Assembly (NCBI GenBank): GCA_905221605.1
Contig: CAJNDS010002688.1
Coordinates: 117,501-181,500 of the forward strand
DNA from: Symbiodinium natans
Lineage: Eukaryota > Sar > Dinophyceae > Suessiales > Symbiodiniaceae
Direction of reading: 5' to 3'
Length of the DNA: 64,000 nt
Below, piece by piece: positions 40,843-53,100 of the stretch; position 1 is the stretch's first letter, and each line of letters opens with the position of its first letter. The translations under genes were made by a program, and so were the position numbers. The notes beneath the pieces were generated by a model. That model ran no database searches, was not told the origin of the DNA, and saw only the letters and a program-made list of their open reading frames with translations.

Positions 40843-41967
40843 GGACTTGCGCGCCCCTATTGGCAGCTCTCCCTTCGGGGGGGGCTAAGCGTGCAGAGAG
40901 AGAGAGAGAGTTAGTTCCCACAGTTCGCTCGCAAGGTTGTGATGTCCACGAACAGCTTCGTCTTCGAGGCCCACTATGGTCTGAGTATCCAGCGGGTGTC
41001 TTGGCACAGAGATCATACACGCTACGAAGCTCCAAGTCTAACGCCCTAAGCCCTGGACCCTAAACCCTAAACCCTAGACCCTAGACCCTAAACCCTAAAC
41101 CCCAAACCCCAAACCCCAAAACCTCATGCCACCTTCTTTCAGGCCGCCCTCCTCATGTCCGTCCTGGTGGCTGCTGGAGCCTTTGGCATGGCGGCCTCCA
41201 CTACGCTGGGCTTCTCACCCACGGAGGTCGCGGGACTGGAGGGGAGCCCAAACATTAGGGTTTAGGGTTTATAGGGTACAGGGTTTAGGGTTTAGGGTGT
41301 AGGGTGTAGGGTGTAGGGTGTAGGGTGTAGGGTTTTAGGTTTATAGGCTTTATAGGCTTTATAGATTTTGGGGTTTGGGTCATGCTGAGCCGTTACCGTC
41401 CCCAAATCCTCTTCTCTCACACCCCGAAGACGAGGCGTTGAACCTCTTTTCCCCTCTGCTGGTGCTGTCCGCCGGCTACATGGCACTGGTGGCCACTCTC
41501 ATGATCTCGGACAACCCCCTGACGTATATGTCTGGGGTGGCCTTGCATCAGTTTTTGGCGCACGGGCCAACATGGGCGGTCCTAGCAGAGGCCCAGCAAG
41601 ACTCGGGGCTGGATGACGCAGGCCTCCCTCCCCACGTTTCTTTGTCATAGTTGGGTAGCATCTTATATATTTATATATTTTTAAGGGTACTTAAACCCGA
41701 GAAGGAATACACATTTAAGTTTTTAAGATTTTCCCAACCATGAACTAGGTCTACGCCGGGATGATGAACGCCTTTGCCTCCATGCTCTCGTTGTTCGGGT
41801 TGGGTGCCATTAAAGGCGGGCCCTCGACGGTCCTGTACGTGCTTGCCATCATGTCCTTTACCTCGCAGGCATGCATCCGTGCAGGAAGCCTATGGGCTGC
41901 TGCCAAACAACTCGCGCGCCAAGCGTTTGCGGATTCGGGGGCTGAGTTCAAGCCGATTGACGAATGA
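38821..41967 (+). CDS. Major facilitator superfamily transporter, Bcr/CflA-like, multi-exon
   Basis: Polytopic membrane transporter of the drug-proton antiporter type. Exons: 38822-38935 (tentative), 39065-39194 (LPITVLVLMG, TM1), 39303-39354 (GLDFFCTDQYQPSM, matching the family TDxYLPALP segment), 39579-39686 (HHFGVAGEAMASTIQIH, TM2), 39842 to about 39935 (KHGIRPMILCCQLFFAAS, motif A loop and TM3), about 40290-40674 (GRALQGISASSS and GPAAGGFLASAFGWRFGF), 41143-41229 (AALLMSVLVAAGAFG), 41435 to about 41560 (NLFSPLLVLSAGYMALVATL) and 41749-41967 (ending FKPIDE, TGA stop). Donors are GC or GT; acceptors are usually AG|G. Introns include a family-M introner (39199-39302), two sister introns, and telomere arrays at 39772, 39950, 40757, 41044 and 41257. 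Start codon and some boundaries are unsettled. The substrate cannot be predicted. Confidence 0.75.
38941..38997 (+). repeat. TTTAGGG array in MFS intron
   Basis: Follows the tentative exon at 38822-38935. Degraded family-A-like sequence follows at 39000-39060. Confidence 0.9.
39199..39302. mobile_element. Introner family M, copy 2 (an entire intron)
   Basis: Ends CTTACTTC and GAAGTAAG, flanked by the 4-bp duplication GCTT (39195-39198, 39303-39306). Removing 39195-39302 rebuilds LMGLTMGLDFF in the transporter. It lacks the telomere array found in copy 1 at 5910-6062; the interior is otherwise alignable. Confidence 0.85.
39355..39841 (+). repeat. Two sister introns of family N around exon 39579-39686
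   Basis: Both begin with 'gctcggtaggt.ttt.gggacatttt' (39359 and 39687) and both end with 'tttttcagagggttttcag' or close variants. The second also carries a CCCTAAA array (39772-39805) lying between two copies of TTTTCAGAGGGTT. The first contains a direct repeat of 'aacagcctgatcaaaaa'-like sequence. Confidence 0.75.
39950..40026 (+). repeat. TTTAGGG array in MFS intron
   Basis: About ten units in the intron before the 40290 exon. An ATG-rich tract (ttatgatgatta) follows at 40185-40235. Confidence 0.93.
40757..41125. repeat. C arrays (40757-40790, 41044-41125) with GA microsatellites between
   Basis: Both in the MFS intron 40675-41142. The GA tracts lie at 40801-40842 and 40895-40912. Confidence 0.9.
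41257..41345 (+). repeat. TTTAGGG/TGTAGGG array in MFS intron
   Basis: Includes about six TGTAGGG units and a tail of 'tttataggc' units. Confidence 0.9.
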
Positions 41968-42109
41968 CCTACGGAGCAGAGTGCCGGAAAAAGCTCGAAG
42001 GGCAATGTGCAAGTCGTGTCGGTGGCATTGTCACTGTGCTGCCCTCGCACCCGCGGAGAAGCAAGATTGAGGGCATGTTCCTCAACTCTTAGCCTTAATT
42101 AATCCCCCT

Positions 42110-42290
42110 AAGCCCTAAACCCCTAACCCCTGAACCCCCGAACCCCCAAACCCCCAAACCCCCCAACCCCCCAAACCCCCCAACCCCCCAACCCCCCAAC
42201 CCCCCAACCCCCCAACCCCCCAGCCCCCCAGCCCCCCAACCCCCCAACCCCCCAACCCCCCAAACCCCCCAAACCCCCAAACCCTGCCGG
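42110..42290 (-). repeat. CCCCCCAA variant array
   Basis: 8- to 9-bp units, mostly AACCCCCC, downstream of the transporter stop codon. The Gly/Trp-rich minus frames are artefacts. Confidence 0.93.
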
Positions 42291-42506
42291 CTTGGAAGAG
42301 CCAAGGAGATGGCTAGCAATAAGTTGCAATCACAACTTCTGCTGCTCGGCGACTTTGAACAGAGCCCAGTCAGGACCATTTAGGTCTTCAGGGTTTAGGG
42401 TTTAGGGTTTAGGGAAGAGGTTGCGGCAGTCATGTGTGTGGCTGTGGAGAAAGCCTCCGGCCCCTAAATCCTTAGCCCTGATGTAAACATCCTATGAGCC
42501 TGAAGC

Positions 42507-43450
42507 CTAGGGTTTAGGGTTTGGGGTTTGGGGTTTAGGGTTTAGGATTTGGGGTTTAGGGTTAGGGTTTAATTCAAAAGCCTGAACCCTAGGCACGGCT
42601 GCATTACCCGGGTGTGAAGCCAAGGCACGTGTCGAGCCCAGCTTTCCTTTTCATCTACGGCCCTTTTGGAGAAGCGGAGGTACCAGTTGCCGATTCATGA
42701 AGGAGATCACTCTGCAGCTCTTGGCGAGGCTTCTGTAGGCGATGCGTGCCGTGGTGCACCGGCTGAGGATGGATGAGTCAACAAAACGAGAAACTTCGCT
42801 CCACGCGCTGGAAGAAAGGAGAGTCAATCCGAGCGTTTGCCACAGAGTCTGGTCGCGACAGCTTAACGCCACGTCTCTGGCACTCTCAACATGCTGCCAA
42901 TCTGACGTGTGAGCCCTAAGCCCTAAGCTCTAAACCCTAAAACCCAAAACCCTAAAACCCTAAAGCCTTAAACCCTAAACCCTAAACCTTAAACCCTAAA
43001 CCCTAAACCTAAAAATCACTTTGGCAAGCCGCAGGGTGCCGCTCAGGCATCACTGGGCACTCGCTTCGCTTGCCCAGCAGCGTGTCTCAAGCGCCGCTGC
43101 TCAGAGCAAGGTGCCTCCGGGAAGGGATGGCCACCATCGCAGCAAAGATATCCCTAAACCCTAAACCCTAAACCCTAAACCCTAAACCCTAAACCCTAAA
43201 CCCTAAACCCTAAACCCTAAACCCTAAACCCTAAACCCTAAACCCTAAACCCTAAACCCTAAACCCTAAACCCTAAACCCTAAACCCTAAACGTTTTCAT
43301 CGCCATCGCGAGCATGATCACAAGCGGTGCCTGGCATACGGAGCATTGCCGAGAGCTTCTACGAATCTTTCAGGGTGCTTGGAGCTTAGGGTTGATGGTT
43401 CAGGGTTCAGGGTTTAGGGTTTAGGGTTTAGGTTTTAGGGTTTGGGGTTA
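42507..43450. repeat. G (42507-42570), C (42916-43012, 43153-43292) and G (43385-43450) arrays
   Basis: The single-copy gap 42590-42910 has a minus open frame (AYRSLAKSCRVISFMNRQL) that could be coding but is not assigned. 43293-43384 may hold a small exon. Confidence 0.85.
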
Positions 43451-44150
43451 TCCACCAGATTCTTTGACGACCTTGTCTCTGCGTCACGCAGCAAATCTTT
43501 ATCCAGCCAGATGCTCCTTCTTCTCAAGGAGCTTCTTTGCGAGAACGACGCGCCTCATTGCGCGTCAGCAAAAGTACGTGCTCGGAGGCCTGCAGGATCA
43601 TCCCATGGCTACTAGTTGCTGAAGACCCCGCACAAAAAGAGCAAAAAGATGTTCTTCCTTATAAGGGCGATGTAGGGATTATTGCCTTGATAATGATTTT
43701 TGGGGTGTTCTTTGGCAAGTAGATGTGCGAGTTTGCCGCCCGGACCTCTGGTGGAGATGTCCTCAGATGGTGGGCTTAGACATGTTTGCAGGCACAAGTG
43801 GGGGTTTCCGAAATTCGGGGTGCCTTGTTGGGGGTCCCTATGATACGGGAATCCTGCTATTTGGGGTTCAGGGGGTCCCTTATTTTCGTAAACCCCCAAG
43901 TACCGTGGTATGGAGGCATGATCCCCTACCATCGCTTCAGGGTTTTAGGCTTAGGGTTGAACATTTCCTGAGACTGAAAGCGCTTTTGACTGCTAAACTA
44001 CTTACCTGTCGCCGTAAAGCGACTCCAGTAAGACACAAATCCCTACACCTTTCAAGGACATCTGTGATCACAAGCGCCGCAAGGCAAAGCATACCCTAAA
44101 CCCGAGAAGTCCTACGTCCGAAAGCCCACCCGAAAAGAACCCCTCCCCCC
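43450..44150. other. Stretch with a foldback fragment and no assigned gene
   Basis: 43625-43720 resembles the family-F hairpin seen at 11262-11357. 43840-43925 shows a decayed inverted pair (ggggtccctatgatacg / gggggtcccttattttcg). Open frames overlap on both strands. Confidence 0.35.
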
Positions 44151-44160
44151 CCCCGGTGAG

Positions 44161-47100
44161 GTGGTCTGCAAGTCCTTCGAGGAGATCTGTGAGAAGTTCA
44201 CCATGCCCAAGGAAGGGTTGAAGGTTGAAGGTTTAGGGTTTAGGGTTTAGGGTTGAAGGTTTAGGGTGTTTAGGGTTTAGGATTTAAGGTTTAGGCTTTA
44301 GGGTTCAGGGTTGAGTTAGGGTCAGAGTCCACAATGCCCAAGGAAAGGCCTAGAGCTTAGGGCTAAGGGGTGTTTAGGGTGTAGGCTTTCGGGTTCTAGG
44401 GCTGAAGAGGTAGCACGTACCCATGAACCTCCAAGCAGGTTCTCCCCCCCTAAAACCGAAACCCGAAGCCCAAGCCCCTAAACCCTAAACCCTACAGCCT
44501 AATTCCTAAACCCTTTCCAGTAGAGTTGAATGCAAAGGGAGGTTCTGGTTCCGTGGTTTTGGGTGGTTCAGAGATTGGGAGTTCAGGGCCCCCAATATCT
44601 TGAAAGCCCGAAACTCCCAGCCGTCATCGTCCCTACCAGCCTGAAATCCGATCGCTTAAGCCCCAAGCCCGAAACCCTCTACCCATCTAAATCTGTTGGT
44701 GCAAAGCACCCCCAGGCTGTGCCCTCCGATCATGCCGAGCTGGATCCGATGTCATGCCCCACAAGAATCGATGCAGTCACGGAAAAACCATGGCAATGCG
44801 AATCTTTTCAGCTTCCTTCAAACGAGCAATGCAAGCTACAGCTTACGGTTCATGAGCCCCTCTATGGAAGTGGCCTAAGTGTTGCTGCCCTCATGTACTT
44901 CGTACCTCTCTTTTGGTCTTTGCCACACATACACATTCCAAAGCTCCTCATCAACACTCCTCCTTGAGTGGGTCCCTCGGACCTTCACTCACCAAGAAGA
45001 GCGAACAAAAGACTATACAGTTGACGTGTCGTTGTGCATCAGGATTGCTCCACAATCCTGATTTCATGCAACTCATTCGATTGTTGTGTTCCTTCTCGAC
45101 TCAACCGGAACGATGGGACTGCATTGCCCTTGCCCTTCTTCGAACATACAGCGGCGTCTGCTCTTGACAGTATGAACAATATTCGGCAGTGTATAGATTC
45201 CCATCTCCAGCATGTCGCAAACCATGGCATTGAGGATTTGTGTGCAGCTTGGATCTTGCAGAAACAGTCTTGTAAAAACCAGTAGCGCTGTATGGCTCAT
45301 ACACATCTTGATTTCCTTGAAAAGGAGCTGGAGGGGGAGGCACAGGAAGATGCACAGGAGGTGCAGGCACTGGAATCGTCGGAGCTTGAACCTGCGAAGA
45401 AGAGCTCGAGCCTTGACCTCTCAGCTCTGCTCGATACGCTGCTTCGGTTGCTTGAGCAGCGCGGGCCTCCACAACTCTATCCAGCTCATCTTCGGCAGCA
45501 AGTCTTGCCACTTCACGAAGACGATTCAGCCTACGTTCCTTCGAACTCCCCTTCAACTTCCTCCAAATCCAAGCAGAAAACCACTTAACCGCTTCCCAAA
45601 GACCAATCGCTGCTACCACGACCAGACAAGTAATGAAAAACAACTCATCCACTTGTGCCACCTTCACATGCTCCTTGACATCAGCACCAGTCGCAGTATC
45701 ACCTTGGACACTTTCACCTGAAGCCGCCTTCACCATAGTCAGCAAAATCAAACATCCCAAAATCAACCGCTTCGCTTGCATGAGTCCTGCCGCCTCAGCC
45801 GGGAGATTCTCAAATCCCCAAAGAATCAGAAGCTCCCATAGCCGATGTTTGGGATGCATCTTTGTGGCTAAATCAGCAAGTTGTTCATCGCCGCACAGGT
45901 GTTGCACTTGTAACAAACCACGGCTGATCTGATCTCTCACATAACTGCATCTGATACGAAGATGTCGAGTTCTCCAAGAGGCCGTTGACCCTTGCAGCAT
46001 CGAAACTGCCGCAGCGTTGTCAACAAACAGCCTTCTTTTTATACTGCAACCCAGTATCTCTTCTACCAAACACGACACTCCTTCTAACATCAACACAGCT
46101 TGTGACGCCTCGTACAACTCTGCCTCCATCACACTCATGGTGACAAAACTCTGCTTGCCAGCACGCCATGAAACTGGCGTTTCGTTGATAGCGACGAGAA
46201 TCGCCCCATATGACTTTGAGCCAGTCGGTGCAAAGCTCGCATCACTGTATGCCGACAAAATCACAGCGTCCGAAACAGCGTGCTGTGCATGTTGTGTGTT
46301 GTGCATGGGAGGGGAAGGGTTATTGTTGTTGCTGCGAAACTGCCGCCCAACCACCAACTTGATGTCTTGAGTTGCCTTCAAATAGGCCATGATTCTCATG
46401 CCGATCTTGGAAACCTTGTTGGGCTGACGAGCTACCCGACTGGCCATGTACTGAACCGGGTACAAGATATCTGGACGCGACCTCATCGCCAACCACAACT
46501 GCTCGCCAACTATGCGTTGGCCAAAACGAAGTTCCTCCAAGCTGAAGTTTTCTTCACAATCCTCTTCTTCATCTTGAAGCCACTCCTTAGGACATTGCAG
46601 TTTGGTCTCCAGCCCATCCTCTAACCCATGGTTCCGAAGGAGATCTTGGATATAAGCCTTCTGCGACAGCTCATATTTGTATCCGTCTTTCATCTTGATC
46701 TCCACCCCCAGGTAACGAATCCCCTCTTCATCATCAGCTCATTGTAGCTCACTGCATGGCCAAGTTTGAACCACCCAAGCATGCAAGGTCTCCACGAGGT
46801 CCCTTGGCGCCAAATACAGCAAGTCATCAACATAGGTTATGATGAGAGCAAGGAGTCGTCGGTCAGCAACCTTCCCTTCCTCGAAAACCATCCAAAGCTC
46901 AGGGTCAATCTGCGAAGGCTCCATGATGAGGATCTTGCCCTTGTATGGTATGCGAGCTGCAGACATCCTTTCTGCCCGACACTTCGCCCAGATAGCCGGC
47001 GATTCACGGAGTCCATAGAGCGGCCGAAGGACTAACCACACCTGGCCTGGGATGGCATGTCCAGTTTCATAGAGAACGCGTGGAGGGTGAATCGCATATC

Positions 47101-50100
47101 TTGGCAAGTCATCAGGCCACTCAGCCAGCAAAAACGCAGACACAATGTCTGAGCTGGCCCCCACCCAACGAAAGATTGATGCAATCGTTAACGCAATCCG
47201 CAATGTCTCAGCAGAAACACCACCAGCATAGAGACTGAAGTCATCGTTGTCATCTCTGTTGACGAAATTCCCACATAGCACGAGGCGATATTTTCTCTTG
47301 ACCTTCAGACCCTTCTGGACAGGTGGTTTTAAAGTGAAGACACTTTTGGATGGAACCAGTCGAAGTCTTCCATCCGCTTCCTGTTCCTTCGCCTGCTCCG
47401 TCGTGATCGCCTGAAGCGTGCCTCCCTTGAAGAGATTGTCGATTTCCTTGGAGATGGCATCCTTCCATTTTTCCAGACAACGTCTTGCCTGTTCCAAAGG
47501 GACCGTGTGGACGACTTGAAGGTCACCCTCCAAGGCATCAAGCAAGGCCTCATAGTCTTCCACATCCTGCGAAGTTGCCGTTGACATTGCCTTCAAACAT
47601 GCCATGACCACCTTCTTCTTGACCTCATCTTCCTGGCGACCAAACTCCTCAAGCATTTCTGCAATCATCTCCCGAACTTGGCTTGTCTCATCCACCACAA
47701 TCTCACCTGCTCTGCGTATTTCCTCAGCTAAGAGTTCCTCCTCCTCAAGGATGACCCTCAGGCGCTCTTGCCTTTCCTGGATATCATCCAACAATTGCTC
47801 TTGTTCCTCCGCCACCCGTCGCACTGTCATCTCAATCTCGCCGAAGTCGCTGGTTCCCAAGTCCTCAAAGCACTGGAAGAGGTATATTCTTGGATCATCT
47901 GGTCCATCATCAACCAAATCCCTTTCCCAGAACTTCTTCACTTGAACTCCTGGGGCATTCGACTTCCGGATCACGTTCTGCGGGACTTCTGAGGCATTCG
48001 GGTTCTGGATCACGTTCTGCGGGACTTCTGAGGCATTCGGGTTCTGGATCACGTTCTGCGGGACTTCTGATGCATTCGGGTTCTGGATCACGTTCTGCGG
48101 GACTTCTGATGCATTCGGGTTCTGGATCACGTTCTGCGGAAGATTAAAGCCCAACATCTTGAGCTCTTCCTTGTCCTCTTCATGCAGGTTGGTGATTCTA
48201 GGGGTAAAGGCGACAAGTACCAAACGTTGACCTTCCCATGGTTGCACTTCATGCCACTTCCTAGGTGAAAAGGTCATAGGCTTCCCCACCTTCAAATGGT
48301 GCGTCTCCCCCTTTTTCCACTGCTTGTTGCTCACCTGCTTCCAATCCGCTTCCCGTCCTTCAAGACCTTCATTTTCAATCCACAAACCTCCACCAGAGTC
48401 CGGAGCCTTGATCAAGACCACAACATTCCTCGAATCAGGCTGGTTGTGAACGTCCTTGTGGCACCCCAGATTCATGTTCTCCATGAGCGCGACAGCCCCA
48501 AACTCAGAAACACCCGTCAACTCCTTTGCCACACGAACCATGTACTTCGTGACCCATTGCAATCTCCGAGTAGCGCTTCGAATCCCAGCTACCCCACCAT
48601 GAACATAAGTCCCAGCATACCATTCGGTAGATCCCGGAGTCAAGGAAGACCTTGTTCCCGAAGCCTTGACTCCACGCAGGACCTCAAACAGCCGCTGCAC
48701 TGCTTGCACACTCCAGTCTTCAGCTCCGTGTAACTCACAGGCCAACTTCTCTGCTTCCAGCTCTACCTCACTCAACGGTTTGCCTCTGCCCTTAACCAGT
48801 GCTGACAACTTCGCCTTCGTTCTCACCCTTCTCTTCGGGACCGCCAAATCCATCTCAACTGGATCAAGATGAATGCCCTCATCAGCATCCACCAAATAAG
48901 GCCGAAGGTGTGCAGAAGTCACATAGTGCCCATTTGAATATCGAACCACATGTCCTTCCCTCAGATCTGACGATGGACCGACATAGACACCTTCTTGCCA
49001 GCGGTTGTCCAAGTCATACTTGCCACCCGTGCCATAGACCTTTCCACGTACATGTACAGGGGTGTTGAAAGGAAGGACATCATTGGCTTGCCCATGCACC
49101 CGCTTCCTTTGCTTGTAGGCGGCATACACCATCGTTAACGGCCAACACGAACGAGGCAACCTTGATTGAGTCAGCAGAAGGCGAGCTTGGGATTTGAGGT
49201 ACTTGACCGTTGCTTCTGCCTTGCCATTGGACTGGGGTGATTGTGCTTCCCCTGTAGTGGGCAATGCTCCTCTTTCCAACAGCCATGCCCGCAATCTCCA
49301 ATTTCTAAGCTCACGAGCCCTGTCGCTATGGCACCTCACTATCGGATATCCATCTGCTCGAACCTGCAGGAACATTTGTCGCACACACATGTTCACCTCT
49401 GACGTTCTTCTTGAGGACATAGGGATCGCATACCTCAAGACCTCATACTCAAGGTTGTCCTCACCCACCTCAGTGCAGAGTCGTTGATGTTCAGCGTTGT
49501 GCTCAGCCATCTTCTGTTGATCCTCTGCATCAGGAGGGACTTCTTTTTCGAGCTCCTCCTCAAAGAGTGTTTCCAACTCCTTGACCAGCTCATCAATTTC
49601 CAGGTCTTCACCCTCTTTATAGTTCACAACCCAGTCTCGCTCCTCCTGATACAGCTCAACATCTGGATCACCATCCACTAGCACACCAGCACCGTCGTCC
49701 TTGTCTTCTTGAGGTTCTTTTTCATCCTTAGCGTCCATGCTCACCCCCTTTGGGAAGACGTACGATCCAGCCAGTATATAGCGATACTTGCTGCCATCTG
49801 CATTTTCTCCACATACTCGAAAAGGACCGGCAACATCTAGAGAAAGGGTAAACGCTGACGGTGATCGTACTGACCGATGGGCCTTGCCAGTGCCCCTTGC
49901 AGTGACACAGGTCTTGCAGCGACGATGGTAAGGGAAGTGATTGGACCTGACATGTTGGGTCCAACGACCCAACTCCTTCTCTGACATGTTACAAAGAGGG
50001 CCATCAATACGGCAAAGCAGACCTCGTCTCTTGTGGCATCGAAGACCAGTCACAATAGACTTCTTAAAGTCCAAAGTCCAAGTCACTCCAGCGGCTTCAG

Positions 50101-53100
50101 CTGTGATGATGTGCCATTCATCTCCAGGAATCTCAAGAACCAGGTTAGTTCCACACACTTCTCGGTGATCATTGAAATATTTCGTCATGGCATACTCCTT
50201 GTCCTGGAAAGCTTCCCAGTACGCAGACAGCCACAGTGGATTCCCAGCCCTTGATTGCAAGAGAAAGGCCGGAGCCTTGACACCACAGGCCTCATTCCCA
50301 TACTTCGCCACCATCCACAAGAACAATTGGCGCAAAGCTAGCTCTTCATTCTTTGGTCCAGCAGGAGGTTCACCAAGCACAGCTTCGATACGTCCTGTCG
50401 CCGCTGCCCACAACAACGCCTGGTACATTGGACTAATGCCAGCCATGTTATGCAACTTGCTTCGCGACAGATCGACATTTACCACCATCACATCTTCAGA
50501 CTCAAGGACCTTGAACTCATCAACCTGTCTCCTTTTGTCGCCCGAAAACAGATGCACGATCCATTTTGTTCTCATCATCCTTTTCCTCTGCGAGCGTTTG
50601 AAGGGCAGGGCCTTGAGGTAACGATGTCCTGCATGAGCATCCAGGTTGATATCTTCCACAAGCGAACACATGTGAGCCTCAGAAAGTGTTCCCAAAGCTG
50701 AGTCCTCTCGTTGAAGAGCACGAAGTCCATCCGCCCGGTGTCCTGACTGCACATAGTCACTCATGTAGCCCTCAAAGCACCTTGGAATCAGCTGCCCTGC
50801 AATACGAAAGACACCTTCCTTGACATGACCCCGTAGTTGCTCCAACTTTCGCTCTTCGAGCTCTTGGATCAGCTGTAGCGCTTGGGTTTCTCCAATCATC
50901 GGGCAGTTCCCAGACACCTGCGTGGCGAGAACTCCATGTTCGGGATGCTCTACCACCAACCCATCTCTTTTTGTCCATTGGAGAGAACAGCCCAAACAGT
51001 CAACTAACTCACCAATGGGCAGTATAGTGGTAGGTATTGACTCTCCCGCGTCCAAAGATCTCGGCATCAAGGTTCCAGCCTTGTTCTGTTTCAGGACAAT
51101 GACCTTTCCATCAGCCAACTGAACACATACGTCCACTGCATCTTTGAGCTCAAACTCAGAACCAAGACGAAAGACGTGCGACGCTCCCGAGTCCAACAAG
51201 GCCATCTCTCCTTCCAACATGCCCCTCTCATCAAGCTCTTTCTTGACCTCCTCAAAGCTCGTAAGCTTCAGCATGGACAACTTGTTCATCTTCTTCAACA
51301 TGGCATTCGCTTCTTGAAGGAGAGCCTTAAGGTCGGGATCAGAGCTCGTTGAAGTTGCCGAGGAGGGAGCCGGCATAGTGGAACTCGAAGATTCAACGTT
51401 CAACCCCGAAGAGGTGGCAGGTTGGGAACCATGGTGTTCGAGTTGCCCGACATTATCACCAGTGGTAGTAGAAGACGTAGAGGACCCAGTAGGAGCGGCA
51501 AGCAACGCAGCAGCCTTGGCCTTGGGATTCTTGTTTGTCTTCAAACTCTCCTTCGCCGGGCACTCGCTCTGACGATGTTGCTTGGAGCCGCAGAACCAAC
51601 ACCGGTTTCGCTTCTCCTCCTTGCTCGCAAACTCATGACCATACTGGCAACTCGTTCCCCGTCGACATCCAGCATCCGAGGCGAAGAATTTACAAGGAGT
51701 CTTGGTTGAAGTCGAAGATCTCGATTTTGGCGAAGGCCCCGAAGGAGATCCTGGAGATGTTGCCTCTCCTCCAGCTTGACTCGTATTCATAGCCTTCAAC
51801 CTTGGATCACCACCACTTGACAGGTTCCTTGTTCTTCCCGGAGAAATCTGCTGTAGCTCTGCAAGAGCATGGTTGACAAACTTCATCAGAGCTACACGAG
51901 TGGGCCGACCTTGTAGTTGCAGCTCAATCTTGGCCAGGGAAAGACGAAGCTTGACCTCATGGTTCTTATCCACAGCCTTCTGAATGATGCACTCCACACC
52001 CCTCAAGAGCACACTGGAATCCGGCGCCGTGATGCCACTTTCTTCTGCCCGCTCGAGGTATCTGCACCACTTGCGAAGTTGGGTCACTGCATCGTTCGGA
52101 TCCACTCCAGCAGAAGTGCCCTCGAGCTGCTTGAGAATGGTAGCTCTTTCTGAAGCTCCACCTGGCTGGTAAAGCACATGCAGCCTGAACAAAGCTGCTG
52201 CCGCACTTGAAACTCTGTGCGTCACAGCATCCTCCTTTGCCACAGACGGCATTGCTGCCAAAAGCAAAGTGAGAACCCTTCTTTCCAAACGGTTCCACTT
52301 GTCTTCCGAGAGCTCAGGAGACTTGTGAGGCCTGACCACTAACCTTTCCATAGGAGTAGCAAGCTGGTACTGCTCATAGGCCTTTCGCGCGCTTTTCAAA
52401 GTCTCCGAAAACCACCAAGCTGCACTGTCGGTCAAACCCCCTATAGTCTGCTCCGCCATATACAGCCAATCCGCAAACTCCACCGCCGAGTCGCTGGTCA
52501 CCGGGGGCATAGGTTGCAACTCCACACCACCCTTCACAGCCTCAGCCTCCGGAGCATCCTTCTTGTTCAGGTAGACCTGCTGAAGCTGGCGCATCCCCTG
52601 AACAAGTAGACGAAGAGAATCATCAGACTCCAACGTTGAGCTGTCACCAGCCATTTGTCCACAGCCGGTTTCCGAGGGGCTAGGTCCTTGCCCACCAGAT
52701 TGAACACGAGCAGGCAATCCTCCCAAAGTTCCCCTAAGACCCGCTGCAGAACTTGAAGGCTCTCCCTTGGTACTCTGTGAACCGGCTCGTTTGCTAGCCC
52801 CGTCATCACCAGGAAGATCACCACCAAGTACACGACCTCGCCCATCTTTAGACGGTGCACCGAATGTCGCAGCACCAGAGACACTCCCAGCCAAGGTCTG
52901 AGGCTTCTGAACCTCACCCTCGGCTTGGGCTCGCAGCTCTCCAGCACACATTCCACCACTTTGGACCAGATCGCTAACCATCTCTGCCGACTCCTGTAGG
53001 GCCTTCTGCAACTGCTCGTTTTGTCTTTTCAGACCAGCAACCTCCTCATCCCTTGCCTGCATCGCCATTTGAACTTGCTTTCGAACCTCCTCCATTATCA

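Noticed and set aside
40796-41063. Frames across the GA microsatellite in the MFS intron
   Set aside because: Low-complexity sequence within an intron bounded by confident exons.
42095-42379. Gly/Trp-rich minus-strand protein
   Set aside because: Translation of the AACCCCCC variant array.
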